From: an uncultured Pseudomonas sp.
GTDB taxonomy: Bacteria; Pseudomonadota; Gammaproteobacteria; Pseudomonadales; Pseudomonadaceae
Direction: 5' to 3'
DNA: 11,819 nt
Assembly: GCA_943914515.1 (NCBI GenBank)
Contig: CALUCI010000176.1
Coordinates: 1 to 11,819 of the forward strand
In this document: positions 1 through 6,063 of the stretch, piece by piece
Position numbering within the stretch: the first letter of the stretch is position 1
Layout: each line of letters opens with the position of its first letter
Program-made: the position numbers and the translations under genes
Notes under the pieces: generated by a model
The model's input: only the letters and a program-made list of their open reading frames with translations
What the model was told of the DNA's origin: nothing
The model's database searches: none

Positions 1-1
1 T

Positions 2-772
2 ATCGTGACCGCGGCCGGCATGATCAACGCCCTGGAAATCGCTGGCAAAACCCTGTCTGATGCCAAGATCGTTTGCCTGGGCGCCGGTGCTGCCGCCATC
101 TCCTGCATGAAACTGCTGGTGAGCATGGGTGCAAGCATCGAGAACATCTTCATGGTTGACCGTACTGGCGTGATCCACGCTGGCCGTGACGACCTGAACC
201 AGTACAAGGCGGTCTTCGCCCACGCTACCGACAAGCGCAGCCTGGCTGACGCCCTGGACGGTGCTGACGTGTTCGTCGGTCTGTCCGGCCCGAACCTGCT
301 GAGCGCAGAAGGCCTGAAGTCGATGGCACCAAACCCGATCGTCTTCGCCTGCTCCAACCCGGATCCGGAAATCTCGCCAGAGCTGGCACACGCCACTCGC
401 AGCGACGTGATCATGGCGACCGGTCGTTCCGACTACCCGAACCAGGTCAACAACGTTCTGGGCTTCCCGTTCATCTTCCGTGGTGCCCTGGACGTTCGCG
501 CCAAGCGCATCAACGAAGAAATGAAGATCGCTGCCGCCAACGCCCTGAAAGACCTGGCCAAGCTGCCAGTGCCTAAGGAAGTTTGCGACGCGTACGGTGT
601 TGCAGGTCTGGAATTCGGCCGTGAGTACATCATTCCGAAGCCAATGGACTCGCGTCTGCTGAACGTCGTTTCCGATGCTGTGGCCAAGGCCGCCATCGAG
701 ACCGGCGTAGCAACCCTGCCGTACCCAGCGCACTACCCGCTGAACAGCGTTGACGAAGTGTTCAACGGCTGA
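2..772 (+). CDS. maeB: NADP-type malic enzyme, C-terminal part (5' end outside window)
   Basis: Malic enzyme converts malate to pyruvate and CO2 with reduction of NAD(P)+, a cytoplasmic anaplerotic/gluconeogenic reaction. The reading frame is open from base 2, so the gene begins upstream; 256 residues are visible. They cover the NAD(P)-binding half: a Rossmann glycine-rich loop LGAGAAAIS (bases about 80-106) and an acidic beta-2 end (MVDR). Further on are the conserved NPDPEIS and SDYPNQVNNVLGFPFIFRGALD regions; the latter (about 436-495) holds the family's NNVLGFP active-site/cofactor segment. The protein ends shortly after the malic domain (NSVDEVFNG), so it lacks the phosphotransacetylase-like domain fused to E. 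coli MaeB; this matches the short (about 420 residue) Pseudomonas form known from the family. Codons end mostly in C or G, as in a well expressed gene. A strong terminator follows 8 bases after the stop. Identity is secure; NAD versus NADP preference cannot be read with certainty. Confidence 0.95.
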   Translation: MVTAAGMINALEIAGKTLSDAKIVCLGAGAAAISCMKLLVSMGASIENIFMVDRTGVIHAGRDDLNQYKAVFAHATDKRSLADALDGADVFVGLSGPNLLSAEGLKSMAPNPIVFACSNPDPEISPELAHATRSDVIMATGRSDYPNQVNNVLGFPFIFRGALDVRAKRINEEMKIAAANALKDLAKLPVPKEVCDAYGVAGLEFGREYIIPKPMDSRLLNVVSDAVAKAAIETGVATLPYPAHYPLNSVDEVFNG

Positions 773-779
773 AAACAAG

Positions 780-809
780 AAAACCGGCTCTGATGAGCCG
801 GTTTTTTTT
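780..809 (+). terminator. Rho-independent terminator of maeB
   Basis: A perfect 10-bp stem AAACCGGCTC (781-790) and GAGCCGGTTT (795-804) with a TGAT loop is followed by a T run to 809. It begins eight bases after the maeB stop codon and is oriented to end maeB transcription. Confidence 0.93.
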
Positions 810-847
810 GCCGCAAAGAAATGCTGAGGCGTTGCTGCTGCTTCGGC

Positions 848-891
848 GAAAAACAAAAAGCCGGTTCTCATGAACCGGCTTTTTGTTTTTC
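848..891. terminator. Long symmetric (bidirectional) terminator between convergent maeB and ponA
   Basis: A 20-bp perfect inverted repeat (848-867 paired with 872-891) surrounds a TCAT loop. The GC core GCCGGTTC/GAACCGGC is flanked by A5CA5 on the left and T5GT5 on the right, so either strand gives a GC hairpin followed by a U-rich tract. It can act as a back-up for maeB on the + strand and as the terminator of ponA arriving on the - strand, whose stop lies about 205 bases away. The direction in which it works in the cell is inferred from context. Confidence 0.9.
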
Positions 892-904
892 TGCGCAGGC
901 ATCC

Positions 905-1080
905 TCGACCTGTAGGAGCGGTGGCCGGTCGCGCAACCTCGTGGGAGCCGGCCTTGCCGGCGATGAGGCCAGCAGGAACAAGGCCGCTGCCTTGCCGGAC
1001 GCCATCGCCGGCAAGCCGGCTCCCACAGCGATCATGCAAGCTTGCAGATCTTGAGCAAGACAGTTGCTCCTACCGACAGG
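905..1080. repeat. REP pair in inverted orientation (REPIN/BIME-like), with weaker outer arms
   Basis: Two REP units face each other. The left unit at 941-965 begins GTGGGAGCCGGC and contains the hairpin GCCGGC-CTT-GCCGGC. The right unit at 1003-1026 is its reverse complement except for one missing C. The 37 bases between them hold a small hairpin, CAAGGC-CGCT-GCCTTG (979-994). Outside the pair, GTAGGAGC (912-919) and GCTCCTAC (1066-1073) form a second, weaker inverted pair that resembles the ends of another Pseudomonas REP class (CTGTAGGAGC). REP elements are non-coding, non-autonomous repeats thought to be spread by a RAYT transposase encoded elsewhere; no RAYT gene is visible here. The inner pair is clear; the status of the outer arms is uncertain. 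Confidence 0.85.
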
Positions 1081-1095
1081 CAGTACCTCAATCCC

Positions 1096-3528
1096 TTAGA
1101 ACAGATCCATCGGTGCCGCTTCATCTGCCGGCAGCGGGCTGCCTGGTGCGCTGCCGTTGCCCAGTTCGCTGCCCGACGGCGGCGTATCTTCGGCCTTGAA
1201 CAGCTCGAAGTAGGCGTTTGGCGTGCTCGGCGTGGCGGCGCGGCCGCTGACCGGGTCGATGCGCAGGCTGAGGATGCCTTCCGGCTCTGGCTGCCGGTGC
1301 TCCGGCTTGCCCTTGAGCGCCGGGCCCATGAAGTTCATCCAGATCGGCAGCGACACGGTACCGCCGTACTCGCGGCGCCCCAGCGTCTCCGGCTGGTCGA
1401 AACCGGTCCATACGGTGGTGACATAGTCGGCGTTGTAGCCGGAGAACCAGGCGTCCTTCGAATCGTTGGTGGTCCCGGTCTTGCCCGCCAGGTCATTGCG
1501 GCCCAGGGCCAGGGCACGGCGCCCGGTGCCACGCTTGATGACGTCTTCGAGCATGCTGGTGAGGATGTAGCTGGTACGCCCGTCGATGATCCGCTCGGCC
1601 GTCACCGGTGCCTGTGGCAGGCCTGGGTTGCTGGCGGGTACGTCGCTGGCGATAGACGTTGCCGGTGGCGCGGCAATGCCGTCCAGGGCTTGCTGGCCTT
1701 GTGGAACACGACCAGGGTTGGCGGTGAACAGGTTTTCGCCGTTGCGGCTTTCGATGCGCTCGATCAGGTACGGGTTGATCTTGTAGCCGCCGTTGGCGAA
1801 GGCGCTCCAGCCGGTGGCGATTTCCATTGGCGTCAGGGTCGCGGTGCCGAGCGCCAGCGACAGGTTGCGCGGCAGGTCCTGCTTGTTGAAACCGAACTTG
1901 GCGATGTAGTCGATGGTGCTGTCCACGCCCATGCTTTGCAGCAGGCGGATCGACACCAGGTTGCGCGACTTGTACAGCGCCTCGCGCATGCGGATCGGGC
2001 CGAGGAAGGTGTTGGTGTCGTTCTTCGGCCGCCATACCTTGTCCAGGTACTCGTCGACGAACACGATCGGCGCATCGTTGACCAGGCTGGCGGCGGTGTA
2101 GCCGTTGTCCAGCGCAGCACTGTAGACGAACGGCTTGAAGCTCGAACCCGGCTGGCGCTTGGCCTGCATGGCGCGGTTGTAGTTGCTCTGCTCGAACGAG
2201 AAGCCGCCGACCAGCGCACGGATGGCGCCGCTGGTGGGGTCAAGGGTGACCAGGGCGCTCTGCGCACCGGGCACCTGACTGAAGGCCAGGCTGCCGTCGT
2301 CCATGCGCCGGACCCGGATCAGGTCGCCGACCTGCGCCACATCGCTCGCCTGCTGCGGGCTGCGGCCCTGGCTGTTGGTGTTGAGGAAGGGACGTGCCCA
2401 CTTCATGGTGTCCCAGGCAACGCTGGCTTCATCACCGGAGCGGGTCAGTACGCGCAGGCCGGTTTTCTCGACCTGGAGCACGATGGCCGGGTCCAGGCCG
2501 CCCATGCTGCGCTGCTTGTTCAGTTCCTGCAGCCAGGCGGCGCGGGTCTTGCCCGGCAGCCGCGACTCGGGGCCGCGGTAGCCATGGCGCTGGTCGTAGG
2601 CAGTGAGACCGTCGAGTACGGCGGTGTTGGCGATGCCCTGGAGGTCGCTCGGTACCGTGGTGGTCACGCGGAAACCTTCGGTGTAGGCGTCGCTGCCATA
2701 GCGGCCGACCATCTCGGCGCGGGCCATTTCGGCGATGTACGGCGCGTTCACTTCCGGGGTCGGCACGTGGTAGCTGGCGTTCAGTGGCTCGGCCAGCGCG
2801 GCCTGGTAACTGGCCTCGTCGATCTTGCCCAGCTTGTACATCCGCCCGAGGATCCAGTCGCGACGCTCCTTGGAGCGGGCCGGGTTGGCCAGCGGGTTGA
2901 AGCGCGAGGGTGCCTTCGGCAGGCCGGCGATCATCGCCATCTGCGCCAGGCTGACATCGCGGATCGACTTGCCGTAGTACACCTGCGCCGCCGCCTCGAT
3001 GCCGTAGGCGCGGTTGCCCAGGTAAATCTTGTTGACGTAAAGCTCGAGGATCTCGTCCTTGGTCAGTTCGCGTTCGATCTGCAGGGCCAGGAGGATCTCG
3101 GTGGTCTTGCGCGAGAAGCTGCGCTCGCTGGTCAGGAAGAAGTTCTTCGCGACCTGCATGGTGATGGTGCTGCCGCCGGTCTGGATGTGCCCGGACTTGA
3201 CCAGTTGGGTGGCGGCGCGCATCAGGCTGCTGGGGTCAACGCCGTAGTGATTGAGGAAATTATCGTCCTCGGCTGACAGCAATGCCTGAATGAAATGTGG
3301 GGGGATATCCGCGAAACGAATGGGCGAGCGCCGCATTTCGCCAAACTCCGCAATCAGCTTTCCGTCACTGCTGTAGACCCTCAGCGGGATCTGCAACTGG
3401 ATGCTACGCAGCGCCTCGACCGAGGGAAGGCTCGGACTAAGATACAGAAACGCGCCGCTCAGCCCGAGTACGGCTGCGCAAATGACTGCGACGAAAGACC
3501 ACCAGAAGAACTTCAGCAGGCGTATCAA
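1096..3528 (-). CDS. ponA: Penicillin-binding protein 1A, bifunctional class A (glycosyltransferase/transpeptidase)
   Basis: This inner-membrane enzyme polymerises lipid II and crosslinks peptidoglycan in the periplasm. From the TTG at 3528 it has 810 residues. It shows a short basic N-terminus, a membrane segment (RLLKFFWWSFVAVIC onward, about residues 3-26), and a GT51 domain with EDDNF (catalytic Glu about 87), GGSTITMQ and the LALQIERELTKDEILELYVNKIYLG region. An OB-like insert is followed by the transpeptidase domain with SSFK (catalytic Ser about 462), SRN and KTGTTND. The C-terminus is a Pro/Gly-rich acidic tail ending PMDLF. The start is uncertain. The frame is open back to a TTG at 3606 (836 aa; GGGGAAG six bases upstream) and an ATG at 3597 (833 aa). 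I prefer 3528 because the family starts at this point (P. aeruginosa PBP1A begins MRLLKF, from memory), the extra codons are not GC-biased at the third position, and a TATAAT overlaps the ATG. No clear Shine-Dalgarno precedes 3528, however. It is divergent from pilM. Confidence 0.96.
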   Translation of the reverse strand: MIRLLKFFWWSFVAVICAAVLGLSGAFLYLSPSLPSVEALRSIQLQIPLRVYSSDGKLIAEFGEMRRSPIRFADIPPHFIQALLSAEDDNFLNHYGVDPSSLMRAATQLVKSGHIQTGGSTITMQVAKNFFLTSERSFSRKTTEILLALQIERELTKDEILELYVNKIYLGNRAYGIEAAAQVYYGKSIRDVSLAQMAMIAGLPKAPSRFNPLANPARSKERRDWILGRMYKLGKIDEASYQAALAEPLNASYHVPTPEVNAPYIAEMARAEMVGRYGSDAYTEGFRVTTTVPSDLQGIANTAVLDGLTAYDQRHGYRGPESRLPGKTRAAWLQELNKQRSMGGLDPAIVLQVEKTGLRVLTRSGDEASVAWDTMKWARPFLNTNSQGRSPQQASDVAQVGDLIRVRRMDDGSLAFSQVPGAQSALVTLDPTSGAIRALVGGFSFEQSNYNRAMQAKRQPGSSFKPFVYSAALDNGYTAASLVNDAPIVFVDEYLDKVWRPKNDTNTFLGPIRMREALYKSRNLVSIRLLQSMGVDSTIDYIAKFGFNKQDLPRNLSLALGTATLTPMEIATGWSAFANGGYKINPYLIERIESRNGENLFTANPGRVPQGQQALDGIAAPPATSIASDVPASNPGLPQAPVTAERIIDGRTSYILTSMLEDVIKRGTGRRALALGRNDLAGKTGTTNDSKDAWFSGYNADYVTTVWTGFDQPETLGRREYGGTVSLPIWMNFMGPALKGKPEHRQPEPEGILSLRIDPVSGRAATPSTPNAYFELFKAEDTPPSGSELGNGSAPGSPLPADEAAPMDLF

Positions 3529-3595
3529 GGCGTTGGGGTGTCCAGTTGGAAGTTTGGGTTGAGCGCGTGGCCCGGCGGAGCGAAAAACGCTGGGC

Positions 3596-3601
3596 ATTAT
3601 A
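3596..3601 (-). promoter_or_regulatory. Possible -10 box of the ponA promoter
   Basis: The - strand reads TATAAT exactly here, overlapping the ATG at 3597. Transcription would begin near 3589, which would make the downstream start of ponA the functional one. No good -35 is found at 16-18 bases (the hexamer there is CACGCG). A TTGACA on the same strand (3642-3637) lies 35 bases upstream, too far to pair with it. The call rests on the hexamer and its position alone. Confidence 0.35.
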
Positions 3602-3707
3602 AGCAATTTTCACTTCCCCGCGTGATTTGCACCGGGTGTCAAGGTCGGCCATTGCCTTCTTCGTCACGCCCGAGGCTGACGCATTTTCGTAAGAATGAGG
3701 AAACAGG

Positions 3708-4616
3708 ATGTTTGGACGCTCAGGCAAGGATGCCGGTTCACTGCTGGGGGTGGAAATCGCCTTCGACGCAATCAGGTTGCTGCAACTGGAACGCTGCCCG
3801 CAGGGGCTCGGGGTTCGCGCATGGGCCGTGGAGCCGTTGCCCGCAGGGGCGCTGGTCGACGGCCGGATCGTCGCCCATGAGGCGGTGGCGGCAGCCCTGG
3901 AGCGGGCGTTTTCCCGCAGCGGGGCGAGCAGTCGGGATGTCGCACTGGCGGTGCCGTCCTCGGCGGTGATCCAGCACGAGCTGGAAATGCCGGCGCAACT
4001 CGACGACGACGAGATCGGCGAGCTGCTGCGCGGCGAAGTCGAGCATTTCGTGCCTTTCTCCATTGATGAGACCGCGCTGGACTATCAGATATCGCCAGGC
4101 TCGCCGGGCACGGTGAACGTCGCCTTCACCGCTTGTCGGCAGGCGCTGCTGGACGGTCTGGAAACGGTCACCGATCTGGCTGGCCTGCACGCACGTATCG
4201 TCGATGTCGACAGCCAGGCCTGGCAGCGGGTGCTGGCCACGCAGCCTGCAGGGCTGTCGGCAACCGTGGTGCTGGAACGCGATGAGTGGGTCTTCCAGGC
4301 CTTTCGGGAAGACGCGTCGCTGCTGTTCTGCGAGCGCCAGGCTCCTGGCGAGCCGCAACTGGAGCGGCTGGTCGAGTTCGTCGATCACTGCCTGCTGCGT
4401 GAGCCCGGGAGCATGCCCGACCGGCTCTGGCTGGCCGGCTCGCAGGCGGGTGGTGCGGTGCTGTGCGAGCAGTTGCAGCAACGACTGGGCATCGCCACCC
4501 GGGCCTTCGATCCCTTGGCCAGTTTGCTGGCGCTACCCCATGGCAACGCCAACCTCATGGCCGCAGCGCCGATGCTGGGCGTGGCCTGCGGGCTGGCACT
4601 GCGGGGGTATGCGTGA
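3708..4616 (+). CDS. pilM: PilM/HofM-like actin-fold protein of a type IV pilus or DNA-uptake machine, shortened and divergent
   Basis: PilM is a cytoplasmic actin/FtsA-like protein that binds ATP and the N-terminal tail of PilN in the pilus alignment complex. This 302-residue copy keeps the family frame: SLLGVEIAFDAIRLLQL (11-27), the AVEPLP turn (40-45), the RGEVEHFVPFSIDE region (108-121), HARIVDVDSQAW (161-172) and a closing PMLGVACGLALRGYA. It is about 50 residues shorter than P. aeruginosa PilM (354 aa, from memory). The usual DIGA-type second phosphate motif is replaced by VVLERDEW (187-194), most of the following subdomain is missing, and the adenosine-side LAGG loop reads LAGSQAGG (242-249). 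Nucleotide binding is therefore doubtful, while the PilN-binding role may persist. The ATG at 3708 follows a good Shine-Dalgarno (TGAGGAA, 3696-3702). The stop overlaps pilN by one base. E. coli HofM is likewise short and is the nearest functional comparison. Confidence 0.88.
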   Translation: MFGRSGKDAGSLLGVEIAFDAIRLLQLERCPQGLGVRAWAVEPLPAGALVDGRIVAHEAVAAALERAFSRSGASSRDVALAVPSSAVIQHELEMPAQLDDDEIGELLRGEVEHFVPFSIDETALDYQISPGSPGTVNVAFTACRQALLDGLETVTDLAGLHARIVDVDSQAWQRVLATQPAGLSATVVLERDEWVFQAFREDASLLFCERQAPGEPQLERLVEFVDHCLLREPGSMPDRLWLAGSQAGGAVLCEQLQQRLGIATRAFDPLASLLALPHGNANLMAAAPMLGVACGLALRGYA

Positions 4617-5164
4617 TGTCCGCAATCAATCTGCTGCCCTGGCGGGAATGGCGCCGAGCGCGCGCGGTGCGGCGCTTGCAATGGGCATTGCTGGCTGCAC
4701 TTCTGCTGGGTGGCGTGTTCACGGCGGTGGTTGCCATCCAGCTGAACCACCGGCTGGAAGGTCATCTGCGTGAGAGTGTGCGGCTGAGTGAGCGGATCAG
4801 CGGGCTTCAGGACGCATTGACAGCAGTCGATGCCCTGCGTGCTCGGCGTGAGGCGCTGCTTGAGCAGGGCAGGGAACTGCAAGCCCTGCAGGCCCGGCGT
4901 CAGCCCGCAGAGAATCTGTTGGCCCGGCTGACTGAAATCGTGCCGGCGCATGTGCGCCTCGACAGCCTGCAACTGACCGCTGATGAGCTGAGCCTTACCG
5001 GGCTGGCCCGCTCCGGTGGCGAGGTGGCGCAACTGCTGCGCAACCTGGGGCGATCGCCGGAACTGGAGGTTCCGGACCTGCGCGAAGTGAAGTCGTCGCT
5101 GGCAGGTGAGCGCTTTCAGATGACCGCCGGCTTTCGCCAACTCTCCGCCCCGGACCGGTCATGA
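4616..5164 (+). CDS. pilN: PilN-like bitopic inner-membrane protein of the pilus/DNA-uptake alignment complex
   Basis: PilN links cytoplasmic PilM to periplasmic PilO. The 182-residue product starts MSAINLLPWREW; the INLLPWRE tail (residues 4-11) is the conserved PilM-binding segment of the family. It is followed by a very basic stretch, one membrane helix (about 22-42), a long heptad-rich region (about 44-100) and a small periplasmic alpha/beta domain (about 101-175). Length is close to P. aeruginosa PilN (198 aa, from memory) and E. coli HofN (179 aa, from memory). The ATG at 4616 was chosen because it restores the conserved N-terminus, sits behind GGGGG at 4603-4607 and overlaps the pilM stop as TGATG. 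The frame is open further upstream but that part is out-of-frame pilM. The stop overlaps the next gene by four bases (ATGA), so the two are probably translationally coupled. Confidence 0.93.
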   Translation: MSAINLLPWREWRRARAVRRLQWALLAALLLGGVFTAVVAIQLNHRLEGHLRESVRLSERISGLQDALTAVDALRARREALLEQGRELQALQARRQPAENLLARLTEIVPAHVRLDSLQLTADELSLTGLARSGGEVAQLLRNLGRSPELEVPDLREVKSSLAGERFQMTAGFRQLSAPDRS

Positions 5165-6063
5165 GCCTGGCGTGGCTTGATGCCTGGCCGGTCTGGCGCG
5201 GGTTGGTCAGGCGTGGATGGTCGCTACAGGCGCTGCTATTGGCGGCAGGGCTGATGCTGGTGCCGATGGCAGGTTATCTACTGCATGGGCGTGGAGTCAG
5301 CGCAGAGATCGCCCAGGCCGAGGCTCGCCGTGATCAGTTGCAAGTGCAGTGGCACGAGCGTTCTGTCGAGGTGCAGATGCATGAGTTGCTCGAGTCCGAA
5401 GTCAGGCAACTGCAGGCCGGGCTGGACCGCAGCCGGCGCGAGCTGTTCGATGACGATGGTCTGGCAAGCCTGCTGCAGAGCCTTGCGCGTCTTGGTGAAG
5501 GGCTGAGCTTCGAACAGGTGACCGTGCTTGAAAGCAGGGCTCGCCCGCACTACCTCGAGTTGCCGGTGCAGTTGCAGGTCAGCGGGGATTACCCGGCGCT
5601 GCAACTGTTCATCTCGCGGTTTGCCAGGCTGGGGCGGCTGGTGACATTGCAGGAACTGCTGCTGACCCGGCCCGCAGAGCACGCGACCGGCCCCTTGAAC
5701 ATGCAGTTGCAGCTTCAGGCTTACCGTGCGGTCGTTCCCGAGGCCACGGCGCAGCCGGCGACGACCGCGCCGCTGGCACCGCGTGACCCGTTTGCGGCAG
5801 ACGAGGCCAGCGACGTCGCAGCAGTGCCTTCGGGGATGGCGGCGATGGTCGGGCACTTGCGCGACCGGCGTGGGCAGGTTGCCCTGATTCGGGTGGGCGA
5901 GGTGCTGTATCCGCTGAGGGAGGGTGATCTGCTTGGGCGGGAACGAGTGACAGCCATCGATGAGGAGCGAGTCGAACTGGTGGCGTCGAATGGCGACCGG
6001 CCGCTGCCGAGGGTGTTGCGCTTGGGCGCAGGTGTTGATGGACAGGAAAAGGAAGTTCGATGA
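5161..6063 (+). CDS. pilO: Fused PilO-PilP protein of the pilus/DNA-uptake alignment complex
   Basis: One uninterrupted 300-residue frame contains two proteins that are normally separate. Residues 1-191 are PilO-like: a short cytoplasmic tail, one membrane helix (about 22-41), a coiled coil (about 46-95), and a core with LEFKEI-like GLSFEQVTVLES (114-125) and YLELPVQLQVSGDYPALQLFISRF (131-154) matching PilO's YVELPIQISV region. A Pro/Ala/Thr linker (192-206) leads to RDPF (208-211), the usual entry to PilP. A beta-domain follows (about 227-288): MVGHL, ALIRVGEVLYPLREGDLLGR and VTAIDEERVELV line up with PilP's MVGTL...VGDYLGR...V region. The lipoprotein signal and lipobox Cys of PilP are absent, so the PilP part would be held in the periplasm through the PilO helix. 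PilO alone is about 207 aa in P. aeruginosa (from memory). ATGA overlaps join it to pilN and pilQ. The fusion is seen directly; its structural effect is inferred. Confidence 0.88.
   Translation: MSLAWLDAWPVWRGLVRRGWSLQALLLAAGLMLVPMAGYLLHGRGVSAEIAQAEARRDQLQVQWHERSVEVQMHELLESEVRQLQAGLDRSRRELFDDDGLASLLQSLARLGEGLSFEQVTVLESRARPHYLELPVQLQVSGDYPALQLFISRFARLGRLVTLQELLLTRPAEHATGPLNMQLQLQAYRAVVPEATAQPATTAPLAPRDPFAADEASDVAAVPSGMAAMVGHLRDRRGQVALIRVGEVLYPLREGDLLGRERVTAIDEERVELVASNGDRPLPRVLRLGAGVDGQEKEVR

Noticed and set aside
1..772. Phosphotransacetylase domain fused to the malic enzyme as in E. coli MaeB
   Set aside because: The frame stops right after the malic NAD-binding domain and no such domain follows.
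905..1080. CRISPR-like array
   Set aside because: There are only two near-identical units and they are in inverted orientation, which fits a REP pair and not direct repeats with spacers.
1042..3276. Long + strand open frame (744 codons) opposite ponA
   Set aside because: It is antisense to a clear PBP1A gene with all catalytic motifs. Its translation is rich in Ala, Gly, Arg and Val with no recognisable domain, as expected of the complement of a GC-rich gene.
3637..3642. TTGACA on the - strand upstream of ponA
   Set aside because: A perfect -35 hexamer, but the sequence 17 bases downstream is GGGGAA and the TATAAT is 35 bases away, so no promoter can be built from it.
3643..3656. Sigma-54-like sequence before pilM (GG...TTGC)
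   Set aside because: The distance between the GG and GC elements is one base short of the required spacing, and the -24 hexamer is otherwise poor.
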